This document shows positions 23,891-35,190 of a stretch of 64,000 nt of DNA, piece after piece. The stretch lies in contig JAVDOI010000012.1 in NCBI GenBank assembly GCA_032191485.1, positions 13,601,640 to 13,665,639 on the forward strand. The letters are read 5' to 3'. Made by a program: the position numbers and the translations under genes. The stretch comes from Leptoclinus maculatus (Eukaryota > Chordata > Actinopteri > Perciformes > Stichaeidae). The stretch's first letter is position 1. Each line of letters starts with the position of its first letter. Under the pieces are notes generated by a model. That model saw only the letters and a program-made list of their open reading frames with translations. It had not been told where the DNA came from and did not search any database.

Positions 23891-25479
23891 CACCCAGCGG
23901 AAAAAAAATAGAGATGAGACAAATTTTTAAAAAGTCTGACCTGCCAAGTCCGTTTTTTGCCGTTTCTGTTTTTCTTTCAAAGAACCATAACTGACAGCGA
24001 GGGCTCCACACTGTCTTTTTTTAACCACCGTCCCAAAAGCATCCCGAATAATAATTTTAACCGTCCTAAAGTCAGAGTAAACTGTCAAAAATTTGAAGTG
24101 TTATCCTTTTTACTTTGTTACTGTCATCTATAGTGGTTATTTGCACAAAAACAAACCAAGTGATTTGGAAATAAATTACTGTATTTTTATTTAAATACCT
24201 GCTTTGATTGAAAATAACAAAGCTTGGCATTAGTTGTTTTAAAATGTATGAGCTTGTGTAAGGAAGTTAAACATAATCTATTTTAGATTGCTGTGAAAAG
24301 CACAACTGCATTTATTGGGATAGTGTTGGGAGAACAGATGCTGCCTTTCACTGCGAGGATCGAAATCGAAAGCTTATTTCGGTCCGAATAAAAATCATGA
24401 CTCTCCTATAAAAAATTAGGATGATTGGTTATAAAGCCTTCAAGCAGAAAAAAAAGCTTTTTAAATGAGGTTCATGTTTTTGTGGGTCACAGGGAATGAA
24501 GTTCATCCCAGATATTGATGCAGAATCACGTCAGTATCGTAGCCAGGCTGGAATATGTTCATATCATGAATTCAGGTTGAATCTCGCATGCAAATCCTAA
24601 TGAGCTCAGCGGGACTAATGACATTGATGTGTTTACTCTCTTCATTACCCATTTTCCCTTGTTCTCTTCTCCAAAGGGTAAACTGTTGGCCATAAAAACA
24701 CAGACTCTTGTGTGTATCATTATACAGTAGGTCATTATATATTATCGTTGGCTTCAATGTGATATATTGGCACTTTGAGGCAGCTTTATCTTGATACATG
24801 ACTCCATCTGGCTACTTGGCTGAAAACTTTGTGGCATTAAAAAGAAAAAAAAGTGGACTCGCAGTGACTCATTTCCTAAATGGCAAACACTATTCTGTCA
24901 AAGTTTGAATTTGGAAAATAAAGTCCCTTCATTAAAATTTGATATTCAAAATTTAGCAAAAAAGCAAGTAATCTAAATGATGACCTGCTCCAAGGAAAAC
25001 ATATTACAACTTGATAAAGTGACATATTAAAAGCTTTTATTAGCAGCACTCCAAACAAATTAGTAAAACTATTAATACGGCAAAGTGATTTGTTTTTTTC
25101 AAGTGCAGAGTGAAGGAGAGGCATTTTCAGCACAATGTACTCAACGTCTGTTCAAGAGGGACCTTTCAATTCTGATATGATGCTGGATAGTTTAATGAAT
25201 AACAATGTATCATATTTGAATTGCTATATTTTGTGAGCCAAATCTGAATCTGCAATGTAGACAATAGCATTTCTCTGTCAAGTAAATGTAGTACTTCAAT
25301 GTTGTCCTCTGAAGTAGAAGTACAGAGTTAGTAGTATACGGGTGAGTTGCATAGTTGCAGTGCTTTAGAGGCATTTTGTAAGGTATTTGGGTGTAAAATG
25401 AATTGGAAAAGTAACATGATTCAACATTTTTCACATCTAAACATAATATATTTAAAGATGTTTGGGGTGCTTTTATTTG
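23891..25479. other. Intergenic, no gene seen
   Basis: AT-rich, short frames only. Nothing recognised. Confidence 0.6.
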
Positions 25480-25845
25480 GGGCCCCCAGGCAGTTGCCAT
25501 CTTGTCTTTTTTTTGCAACAGATGAACGGACGTTACCATATTTGGGATGCGGAGGAGTGACGTAAAGACGCCGTATACGTCTCTGGTAGCGACAGCAACC
25601 TGTCAATCACAGTAAGCCCGCCCTAAGGCATACTCCGCGTTATGGTCTATTTTACTCTAAATGGGAACAGAATTTAATAAATGACCATCTGCTGTATTGA
25701 AGAAAACTTAAGACCACAAACTCGGGTAATAAATCAAGTGAAAATAGGGTCATTTTCTCATAGACTTCTATACAACCGCAGCAGTCGCCCCCCCCTGCTT
25801 GTCACTGGAGAGAATGCAAGTTTTAGGACACTATCGCATTGCCAA
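25480..25845 (+). repeat. Dispersed teleost repeat, diverged
   Basis: Contains CTGTCAATCACAGTAAGCCC, GCCCTAAGGCATACTCCGCG, TTATGGTCTATTTTACTCTA, GGTAATAAATCAAGTGAAAA, GGGTCATTTTCTCATAGACT and GTCGCCCCCCCCTGCTTGTC. I recall this arrangement as a common non-coding percomorph repeat. Short frames across it are not genes. Confidence 0.65.
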
Positions 25846-27444
25846 AAATCAACCCCAGGAAGTCCTCCTGTGTGTTTTCCTAAATAACTAAATGTATCTA
25901 GACCTGGAGCAGATGGTTTATAGCTAAACAGAAATGTCACAACATGAATATGCAATCGTTTTATTGGAGCTGCTGAAATGATATCGAGGGAGGAGAGGAA
26001 AGCTGCATTGTTCACCCAGGCCAGAGGAATGGAAGTCCAGAGAGACAGTTTTTCATCCTGTCTTGTGGCACTGTGCACCAGCAGGTTCATAATAGCTCTG
26101 CTTAATGAGGGCTATGATATACCTCCACCACTTTATTGGAAGGACTTGGATTCCTTCCCTGCAGAAAACCATTACTCACTATAAAAGAAGCCCTGGCTCC
26201 AAACAAGCATAATGCACTGCATCTGTGAGGACCAAAAAAAAAAACATAACCACATATATGAAAATAGAAACTGGAAATTCAATTCACTGTGCACTTCTTA
26301 TATACCGCGTAATGAAAAAAAAGGAGGGCTTGTCATGAATAAAAGGAAGGTGCCAAATAATATGTTGGAAATGAGAGGCATGGGATACGCCTATACATCC
26401 TTTTTCATTGTTAGGGCTTTTTGCCATATTAAATGGTCATGTTTCTGAAATTCAGGCTAACCATAGCTCGTAAAAGGTGAAAAATAAACCAGATCACATG
26501 GAATGAAGGTATGAATGAAAGCCACAGATGATGAGAAATGTATATTTTATCATTACGTAGTGTGCCAGATTATGATCACCCAAATTTAGCTTTGTTAAAC
26601 TCGGTCTATTTTCAGCTGATTCTGTAGTCGGCCTCTTTGCTCCTGCACGTATTCATGCTGTGCTGTCTTAAGCCCCAGGTGGGAGTCCTCTTGTGTGACT
26701 TTCTGGCTTGTATTTGATTTTACTACACGTGGTGAGACATTTCATCTTCTCATCTTTCCTGGAGTTCAGGGCCAAGACAGGCTTTGCAAACTCACTTTAA
26801 TCCACCGGCAGCTACACAATGGAGTCCAAAGCTGTCTGATCCCTCTTATATCCTTTGAACAACAATACATATAAATTTTTCTTGAGACCAGACAAGGCCT
26901 TCTGGATAAGAATGATGCCAGCTTTTTTTATTCCTCCCTTCCTTTTTCTGTTTGAGTAACTCGATGTTAATCAACGCTAGCGATTTGTCTCACATTAATT
27001 CTCACTTCTTTTTTTATTTTTCACACAAGGCATTCAGATTCTGTATAATTATTTGGTTGCATCATCCCACAGGTGAAGGTTATTTTTGTTAATTAAATGA
27101 CAATGAAATTAATGCAGAACGACTTTAAAACAGCTCAGTTATTAATTTTGTGATATGAAGATGTCTTTGTTTTTACCTTGCACAAGCGGGGTATAAGTAA
27201 CAAACTAAGTAACAACAAACACATCTATCGGCTTTCGGCCGAATTGCTATTTTAAACATTGGTATCGGCCAACAATTTCACAATCAAAAAGTTGCATCCA
27301 TTGTTTCAAAGAAGCTCCAAAGTGAATATAAGGATTTAGACATTCTTTTTTTATCAAAGTAATACATCTTATAGTATATACAAATTGACCAAAGGAAGCC
27401 TAAATGACGGGAGTAAAGATGGAAGGAATGACGTTGAAATTAAT
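25846..27444. other. Intergenic, no gene seen; small hAT-like fragment near 27.2-27.3 kb
   Basis: Only short frames. At about 27225-27285 the words ATCGGCTTTCGGCCGAATT and TTGGTATCGGCCAACAATTT resemble the interior of the 'GGATGCACCGAT' hAT-like elements seen at 46944-47390 and 55960-56575. Confidence 0.5.
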
Positions 27445-27747
27445 TTAACCCTCCTGTCGTGTTCGGGTCAAATCTGACCGATTTACAACTTTAATCAATC
27501 ATAAATATTGTGTTTTACATCTGATTATCTCAAGGCCTCATGATATCCTCCACACTAGGCATTTGAACATATCAAATTGCTGATCACCACTTTCATTTCA
27601 TTTTTTTGTGGTTTAGTCAACTTTGTAACACCCATGGTGTTCCCGGTCAAAAGGTGACGAATGGAAATGAATGGGAAACACTAGATTGTGTCCATTCATC
27701 AGATGGAAAACAGCCCCATACACACCCACAACCACCCCTCCTCCCAT

Positions 27748-27767
27748 ACACACACACACACACACAC
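27748..27767. repeat. (CA)n microsatellite
   Basis: About 10 CA units inside the piggyBac 5' region. Confidence 0.9.
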
Positions 27768-27996
27768 CTGTGTAAACACCTGTTCACAGCCCCATATACA
27801 CAGTTGTACACATTTCAAACTTCAAACAAAAAAAACAGGTGTTTGTTATGGGAACCCATCTCTATACCGCTCTTATGTGCCCATCCCCCCACGTGAACCA
27901 CACCTTCCAGACTAAACAATGTTTCATATCTTCTCACTTTCCCCCCTTTATAAACCTTTATTTGTGCATTGCTCTCATTTTACTCTGTGAGCACAA

Positions 27997-28610
27997 TGAA
28001 TAGGCCACTGATGAGGCGATTTTCTGTCAGAGAGGCTCTGGACCTAATTTTTGAACCAGATGAAGAGGAGATTGAACCGGAGATAGAGAAGATGTCTAAG
28101 AAATTGAAGGCAACATTGATCCTGATTTCGATCCGTACTATTATGAGACTGACTAGTCAACAGATGGCGAGGAAGTGGCACCAGAGGAACAGGCACCTGA
28201 GGTGACATTCCAGTCCAAGGGTGGCAACTTGCTCTGGTATTCATCCTCCCAGGACAGAGGAGGCAGAGCGAGAGTTGAAAACATAAGGATGACGCCAGGG
28301 CCAACACGATATGCAACATCTCGTGTGGATGACTTCAAGTCCAGCTTCCAACTCTTTTTACCAGAGTCCATTGAGGGAATTATACTGGACATGACAAACC
28401 TGGAGGGGAGGCGTGTGTTTGGGGACAAGTGAAGAGCATTGGACCAGGTAGACCTCCAAGCCTACATGGGTCTGTTGATTCTAGCAGGAGTATATCGGTC
28501 AAACAATGAGGCTAGAAAAAGTCTGTGGGATGCGAAGTCCGGGAGGCTTATATTCCGGTCAACAATGACCTTACAACAGTTTCATTTAATTTAGCGATAC
28601 ATTTTCAGTG
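27997..28610 (+). pseudogene. piggyBac (PGBD4-like) transposase pseudogene, truncated
   Basis: Three reading-frame pieces line up with the N-terminal half of a piggyBac transposase (DDE_Tnp_1_7 family). From ATG 27997 the first piece reads MNRPLMRRFSVREALDLIF and then an acidic stretch. After a frameshift near 28150 comes GPTRYATSRVDDFKSSFQLF, then the hallmark MTNLEGRRVFGDK. An in-frame TGA (28430) interrupts, and the frame continues ALDQVDLQAYMGLLILAGVY, SLWDAKSGRLIF and TLQQFHLI before another stop. The catalytic aspartate region is missing, so it cannot make an active enzyme. Identification rests on the block EMTNLEGRRVFG...DLQAYxGLLILAGVYRS as I remember it. Confidence 0.8.
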
Positions 28611-28649
28611 TCTATTCTTTGTACATTCACAGCAGTTATTCATGTAAAC

Positions 28650-29095
28650 CAGGGGTCGCCAATAGGCGGACCGCGGTCCGGATCCGGACCCAGACGCTGT
28701 CCTATCCGGACCCGGACGTATAATTGATGGATAATTGAGAATTGTACATTTTGGCGGAGCGCTTCTGTTTTAACCTGCGCAGCTTTTCTGGCCTTTACGG
28801 CACTCATTCAGCAGTTCAGGAAACACACCGACCAATTACATACATTGTAAATAATCTCACGTGACGCTACTCAGCCAATCTAATGTTTATTCCAAAATGC
28901 ATCGTGAGTCGAGTGAGATTACGCAGACAGGCGGGAGACGGAGCGAGAGCAGTGAGAGAGAAGCAGTGAGAGAAGTGAGTAAGTCGGAGAATCAAGTTAA
29001 CATGGCGTGCTCTAAAAAGAGAAAAGTGGACCTCAAAAACAGAGCTTTAACAAAGAATGGACGGACTCGTATTTGTTCATGGTCCGTGTACGCTT
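28650..29095 (+). mobile_element. hAT-family transposon 5' end, truncated
   Basis: Begins CAGGGGTCGCCAATAGGCGG with CCGCGGTCCGGATCCGGACC close behind, a hAT (hobo/Ac/Tam3) terminal pattern. At 29002 an ATG opens MACSKKRKVDLKNRA, the start of BED-less GTF2IRD2/ZBED-like hAT transposases. A one-base shift near 29055 moves the expected EWTDSYLFM into another frame, and the similarity stops near 29095. No 3' terminus was found. Confidence 0.7.
29002..29090 (+). pseudogene. hAT transposase N-terminal fragment, frameshifted
   Basis: MACSKKRKVDLKNRALTK followed, after a single-base frameshift, by EWTDSYLFM. Basic KKRKVD near the start looks like a nuclear localisation signal, as usual for these transposases. 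Everything downstream is lost. Confidence 0.65.
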
Positions 29096-29300
29096 TAGTC
29101 ATCTGTTTTACCGTTCATTCGATAATACGGAAATACCATGGTATTCTCGTTTTTCGTTTCAAACCAGAAAACGGAAATGGGCGGTCGTATTTCCGTTTTT
29201 GGTTCTGAATTCAAAAACGGAAAAACCACAGAACCAAAGTCAAATAACGAGCCGTATTTCGTTTTTGCAAATCCCTTTTTGTTTTTTCCGTTAAAACGAG
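29096..29300. repeat. Quasi-palindromic element nested after the hAT fragment
   Basis: Direct and inverted versions of AAACGGAAA / TTTCCGTTTTTGGTTCTGA / TTCAAAAACGGAAAAACCA fold on themselves across 29140-29260. Both strands therefore give similar short peptides. It may be a MITE that interrupts the hAT copy; the family is unknown to me. Confidence 0.45.
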
Positions 29301-30255
29301 ACGCAGAGCACAACAGGTAACCCGGAAAGAAGAATATTTCAAAATAAAAGTGAAGGCAATATAATGACTGTATGCAAGAAATTAATAAATAAATAACTCT
29401 GGGCCGATGGGAGTGTGTTAGCAACAGTAGTTGACTACATGCAGTTTAATATTCATTTATCTATAGCCTCCTGGTCCATATACAGTAGAAAACTAATCAT
29501 TCTCAATTCATTGGTTAAAGCAGTTTAGTCTTATCTTTTCTGACAGACTTGTTCTTTTAAATGAACACTTTCTTCCCGATGAAGGTTTCTGTCTGGCTTT
29601 TATTGAACAGGACGTCCCTCTAACAATTACTATACTTGCAGTTTCTGCACTTACAACCTGTTTACTATGCCGACTCTGACAATTATCAGAGTAAGTTGAA
29701 CCCAAAATGAATTAATTAACTTGTCTTTTCCATTCAGTACAACATAGAAGCACATATGACTACATATTGATAAATGATAGAAAAACACATTAAGGCTATC
29801 ATCATTAAATTTACACTAAATATATGAGATTACATGTAAAGAATATATCGATATCTGAGATCAAAACACTCTTAGCTCAATATAAGGAAAGAAATCATCA
29901 AAGAGAATGAAACTTAAATGAGGATGAATCATATTATTAAAAAGTCAATTACATCTTAAGATAGCACTTCCTATGTGGCTATAGATTACTGCACTGTTGT
30001 TGTTTTTGCACAGTACCTTTTGAAAAGATGCCTGGAAGTCTCGAATGTGTCTGGGGACACTAGTTGTTGCACTATGACCATTAATTGCACTTTATTATGT
30101 TGTGCTATGCTCTATTGCACATGTTTTGTATGTCTTATGACATTTTGCTATTTTTCAAATATTTTAATGAAGAAGTTCATGTTTCAAGTTCAAGTACATG
30201 GAATCTTAGAAAATCCTTTTTTTTTACCGTGGTATCGAAATTGGCATCGAGAATC
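29301..30255. other. Non-coding stretch between transposon cluster and satellite block
   Basis: AT-rich, no recognised gene. The last part (30215-30255) has ACCGTGGTATCGAAATTGGC, which resembles a dispersed 'GGTATCGA' element, so the satellite may have expanded inside an older transposon. Confidence 0.5.
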
Positions 30256-30865
30256 CGTGTCTTCCGTGCGTAAAGGGTTCCGCGCGTAACGCATTCCACG
30301 CGTAACGGATTCCGCGCGTAACGGATTCCGCGGGTAACGGGTTCCTTGCGTAACGGGTTCCGTGCGTAACGGGTTCCTTGCGTAACGGGTTCCGTGCGTA
30401 ACGGGTTCCTTGCGTAACGGGTTCTGTGCGTAACGGGTTCCTTGCGTAACGAATTCTGTGCGTAACGGGTTCCTTGCGTAACGAATTCTGCGCGTAACGG
30501 GTTCCTTGCGTAACGAATTCCGTGCGTAACGGGTTCCTTGCATAACGGGTTCCGTGCGTAACGGGTTCCTTGCGTAACGGGTTCCGTGCGTAACAGGTTC
30601 CTTGCGTAACGGGTTCCGTGCGTAACGGGTTCCTTGCGTAACGGGTTCCGTGCGTAACGGGTTCCTTGCGTAACGGGTTCCGTGCGTAACGGGTTCCGTG
30701 CGTAGCGGGTTCCTTGCGTAACGGGTTCCTTGCGTAACGGGTTCCTTGCGTAACGCATTCCACGCGTAACGGGTTCCGTGCGTAACGCATTCCACGCGTA
30801 ACGGGTTCCATGCGTAACAGGTTCCTTGCGTAACGGGTTCCGTGCGTAACGGGTTCCGTGCGTAG

Positions 30866-32242
30866 CGGGTTCCTTGCGTAACAGGTTCCTTGCGTAACGG
30901 GTTCCTTGCGTAACGCATTCCACGCGTAACGGGTTCCTTGCGTAACGAATTCCGTGCGTAACGGGTTCCTTGCGTAACGGGTTCCGTGCGTAACGGGTTC
31001 CACGCGTAACGGGTTCCTTGCGTAACGGGTTCCTTGCGTAACGGGTTCCTTGCGTAACGGGTTCCGTGCGTAACGGGTTCCATGCGTAACAGGTTCCTTG
31101 CGTAACGGGTTCCGTGCGTAACGGGTTCCGTGCGTAACTGGTTCCGTGCGTAGCGGGTTCCTTGCGTAACGGGTTCCTTGCGTAACGCATTCCACGCGTA
31201 ACGGGTTCCGTGCGTAACAGGTTCCTTGCGTAACGGGTTCCGTGCGTAACGGGTTCCGTGCGTAACGGGTTCCGTGCGTAGCGGGTTCCTTGCGTAACGG
31301 GTTCCTTGCGTAACGGGTTCCTTGCGTAACGCATTCCACGTGTAACGGGTTCCTTGCGTAACGAATTCCGTGCGTAACGGGTTCCTTGCGTAACGGGTTC
31401 CGTGCGTAACGGGTTCCGTGCGTAACGGGTTCTGTGCGTAGCGGGTTCCTTGCGTAACGGGTTCCTTGCGTAACGCATTACACGCGTAACGGGTTCCGTG
31501 CGTAACGCATTCCACGCGTAACGGGTTCCATGCGTAACAGGTTCCTTGCGTAACGGGTTCCGTGCGTAACAGGTTCCTTGCGTAACGGGTTCCGTGCGTA
31601 ACGGGTTCCGTGCGTAACGGCTTCTGTGCGTAGTGGGTTCCTTGCGTAACGGGTTCCTTGCGTAACGGGTTCCTTGCGTAACGGGTTCCTTGCGTAACGC
31701 ATTCCACACGTTACGGGTTCCGTGCGTAACGCATTCCATGCGTAACGGGTTCCATGCGTAACGGGTTCCTTGCGTAACGGGTTCCGTGCGTAACGGGTTC
31801 CTTGCGTAACGCATTCCACGCGTAACGCGTTCCACGCGTAACGCGTTCCACGCGTAACGGGTTCCACGCGTAACAGGTTCCTTGCGTAACGGGTTCCACG
31901 CGTAACGGGTTCCTTGCGTAACGGGTTCCTTGCGTAACGGGTTCCTTGTGTAACGGGTTCCGTGCGTAACGGGTTCTGTGCGTAACGGGTTCTGTGCGTA
32001 GCGGGTTCCTTGCGTAACGGGTTCCTTGCGTAACGGGTTCCTTGCGTAACGCATTCCACGTGTAACGGGTTCCGTGCGTAACGCATTCCACGCGTAACGG
32101 GTTCCATGCGTAACAGGTTCCTTGCGTAACGGGTTCCGTGCGTAACAGGTTCCTTGCGTAACGGGTTCCGTGCGTAACGGGTTCCGTGCGTAACGGCTTC
32201 TGTGCGTAGCGGGTTCCTTGCGTAACGGGTTCCTTGCGTAAC
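30866..32242. repeat. Higher-order repeat copy 1 (period 1360 bp)
   Basis: Comparing each line with the sequence 1360 bp (85 units) further on, I found no difference from 30866 to 32242, including rare variants such as GCATTACACG (31476) and CACACGTTACGGG (31705). The mismatch just outside is at 30865 (G versus A). Confidence 0.9.
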
Positions 32243-33602
32243 AGGTTCCTTGCGTAACGGGTTCCTTGCGTAACGCATTCCACGCGTAACGGGTTCCTTG
32301 CGTAACGAATTCCGTGCGTAACGGGTTCCTTGCGTAACGGGTTCCGTGCGTAACGGGTTCCACGCGTAACGGGTTCCTTGCGTAACGGGTTCCTTGCGTA
32401 ACGGGTTCCTTGCGTAACGGGTTCCGTGCGTAACGGGTTCCATGCGTAACAGGTTCCTTGCGTAACGGGTTCCGTGCGTAACGGGTTCCGTGCGTAACTG
32501 GTTCCGTGCGTAGCGGGTTCCTTGCGTAACGGGTTCCTTGCGTAACGCATTCCACGCGTAACGGGTTCCGTGCGTAACAGGTTCCTTGCGTAACGGGTTC
32601 CGTGCGTAACGGGTTCCGTGCGTAACGGGTTCCGTGCGTAGCGGGTTCCTTGCGTAACGGGTTCCTTGCGTAACGGGTTCCTTGCGTAACGCATTCCACG
32701 TGTAACGGGTTCCTTGCGTAACGAATTCCGTGCGTAACGGGTTCCTTGCGTAACGGGTTCCGTGCGTAACGGGTTCCGTGCGTAACGGGTTCTGTGCGTA
32801 GCGGGTTCCTTGCGTAACGGGTTCCTTGCGTAACGCATTACACGCGTAACGGGTTCCGTGCGTAACGCATTCCACGCGTAACGGGTTCCATGCGTAACAG
32901 GTTCCTTGCGTAACGGGTTCCGTGCGTAACAGGTTCCTTGCGTAACGGGTTCCGTGCGTAACGGGTTCCGTGCGTAACGGCTTCTGTGCGTAGTGGGTTC
33001 CTTGCGTAACGGGTTCCTTGCGTAACGGGTTCCTTGCGTAACGGGTTCCTTGCGTAACGCATTCCACACGTTACGGGTTCCGTGCGTAACGCATTCCATG
33101 CGTAACGGGTTCCATGCGTAACGGGTTCCTTGCGTAACGGGTTCCGTGCGTAACGGGTTCCTTGCGTAACGCATTCCACGCGTAACGCGTTCCACGCGTA
33201 ACGCGTTCCACGCGTAACGGGTTCCACGCGTAACAGGTTCCTTGCGTAACGGGTTCCACGCGTAACGGGTTCCTTGCGTAACGGGTTCCTTGCGTAACGG
33301 GTTCCTTGTGTAACGGGTTCCGTGCGTAACGGGTTCTGTGCGTAACGGGTTCTGTGCGTAGCGGGTTCCTTGCGTAACGGGTTCCTTGCGTAACGGGTTC
33401 CTTGCGTAACGCATTCCACGTGTAACGGGTTCCGTGCGTAACGCATTCCACGCGTAACGGGTTCCATGCGTAACAGGTTCCTTGCGTAACGGGTTCCGTG
33501 CGTAACAGGTTCCTTGCGTAACGGGTTCCGTGCGTAACGGGTTCCGTGCGTAACGGCTTCTGTGCGTAGCGGGTTCCTTGCGTAACGGGTTCCTTGCGTA
33601 AC
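32226..33602. repeat. Higher-order repeat copy 2 (period 1360 bp)
   Basis: Partner of the segment at 30866-32242, with the same rare unit variants in the same order (GCATTACACG at 32836, CACACGTTACGGG at 33065). Identity ends at 33602, where the unit type changes. Confidence 0.9.
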
Positions 33603-34535
33603 GCATTCCACACGTTACGGGTTCCGTGCGTAACGCATTCCACGCGTAACGGGTTCCATGCGTAACAGGTTCCTTGCGTAACGGGTTCCGTGCGTAACGG
33701 GTTCCGTGCGTAACGGGTTCCGTGCGTAGCGGGTTCCTTGCGTAACGGGTTCCTTGCGTAACGGGTTCCTTGCGTAACGCATTCCACGCGTAACGGGTTC
33801 CGTGCGTAACGCATTCCACGCGTAACGGGTTCCATGCGTAACAGGTTCCTTGCGTAACGGGTTCCGTGCGTAACGGGTTCCGTGCGTAACGGGTTCCGTG
33901 CGTAACGGGTTCCGTGCGTAACGGGTTCCGTGCGTAGCGGGTTCCTTGCGTAACGGGTTCCTTGCGTAACGCATTCCACACGTAACGGTTCTGCGCGTAA
34001 CGGGTTCCGCTCGTAACAGGTTCCACGCGTAACGCGTGCCACGCGTAACGGGTTCCTTGCGTAACGGGTTCCTTGCGTAACGGGTTCCTTGCGTAACGGG
34101 TTCCTTGCGTAACGGGTTCCTTGCGTAACGGGTTCCTTGCGTAACGGGTTCTGTGCGTAACGGGTTCCTTGCGTAACGGGTTCCGTGCGCAACGGGTTCC
34201 TTGCGTAACGGATTCCGTGCGTAACAGCTTCCATATGTAACGGGTTCCGCACGTAACGGGTTCCGTGCGTAACGGGTTCCATGCGTAACGGGTTCCTTGT
34301 GTAACGGGTTCCTTGCGTAACGGGTTCCGTGCGTAGCGGGTTCCTTGCGTAACGGGTTCCTTGCGTAACGGGTTCCTTGCGTAAAGCATTCCACGCATAA
34401 CGGTTCTGCGCGTAACAGGTTCTGCTCGTAACGGGTTCCACGCGTAACGGATTCCACGCGTAACGAATCCATGAATCCATGTTTCAAAAACACAAATATT
34501 GACAATTTGTATAGTTTATTTTTATTTTAAATTTT

Positions 34536-35190
34536 ATTTTTATTTTTATTTTTATTTTTATTTTTATTTTTATTTTTATTTTTATTTTTATTTTTATTTT
34601 TATTTTTATTTTTATTTTTATTTTTATTTTTATTTTTATTTTTATTTTTATTTTTATTTTTATTTTTATTTTTATTTTTATTTTTATTTTTATTTTTATT
34701 TTTATTTTTATTTTTATTTTTATTTTTATTTTTATTTTTATTTTTATTTTTATTTTTATTTTTATTTTTATTTTTATTTTTATTTTTATTTTTATTTTTA
34801 TTTTTATTTTTATTTTTATTTTTATTTTTATTTTTATTTTTATTTTTATTTTTATTTTTATTTTTATTTTTATTTTTATTTTTATTTTTATTTTTATTTT
34901 TATTTTTATTTTTATTTTTATTTTTATTTTTATTTTTATTTTTATTTTTATTTTTATTTTTATTTTTATTTTTATTTTTATTTTTATTTTTATTTTTATT
35001 TTTATTTTTATTTTTATTTTTATTTTTATTTTTATTTTTATTTTTATTTTTATTTTTATTTTTATTTTTATTTTTATTTTTATTTTTATTTTTATTTTTA
35101 TTTTTATTTTTATTTTTATTTTTATTTTTATTTTTATTTTTATTTTTATTTTTATTTTTATTTTTATTTTTATTTTTATTTTTATTTTTT
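34536..35190. repeat. (ATTTTT)n hexanucleotide microsatellite, about 109 perfect copies
   Basis: 655 bp of uninterrupted ATTTTT on the + strand (AAAAAT on the minus). It opens artificial FYFY (+) and KIKI (-) frames of several hundred residues. It starts about 65 bp after the 16-bp array ends and is followed directly by a transposon-like terminus. Confidence 0.98.

Larger units (their letters stand above)
27445..28620 (+). mobile_element. Decayed piggyBac element, 5' part
   Basis: A TTAA target site (27445-27448) is followed by CCCTCCTGTCGTGTTCGGGT and an inverted GGTCAAAT/CTGACC motif, the typical fish piggyBac terminus. About 550 bp on, transposase-like coding begins. No matching 3' terminus is seen; the copy ends near 28.6 kb, 30 bp before a hAT terminus. 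It also contains a (CA)n tract at 27748-27767. Confidence 0.75.
30256..34470. repeat. 16-bp CpG-rich minisatellite array (about 263 copies)
   Basis: Tandem units of 16 bp, + strand consensus GGGTTCCNTGCGTAAC with T or G as the main variable base (GGGTTCCTTGCGTAAC, GGGTTCCGTGCGTAAC). Variants include GCATTCCACGCGTAAC, GAATTCCGTGCGTAAC and AGGTTCCTTGCGTAAC. Units hold two or three CpGs each. Two 15-bp units (near 33985 and 34400, 'AACGGTTCTGCGCG') shift phase. Because the minus strand of the unit has no stop codon and 16 is not a multiple of 3, all three minus frames stay open with a 16-residue period. The predicted long proteins of up to 895 residues are therefore an artefact. Higher-order structure is listed separately. 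Confidence 0.97.

Noticed and set aside
29073..29424. Short frames on both strands with FxxPENGNGRSYFRF / PKTEIRPPISVF
   Set aside because: Arise from a quasi-palindromic repeat element.
30256..34470. CRISPR-like or operator array
   Set aside because: Units are contiguous 16-mers without unique spacers, in a vertebrate genome.
30177..34505. Very long minus-strand reading frames (up to 895 residues) with TRYARNPLRKEP repeats
   Set aside because: They come from a 16-bp tandem repeat lacking stops on that strand; all three frames read the same peptide, and no start context, splice signal or domain exists.
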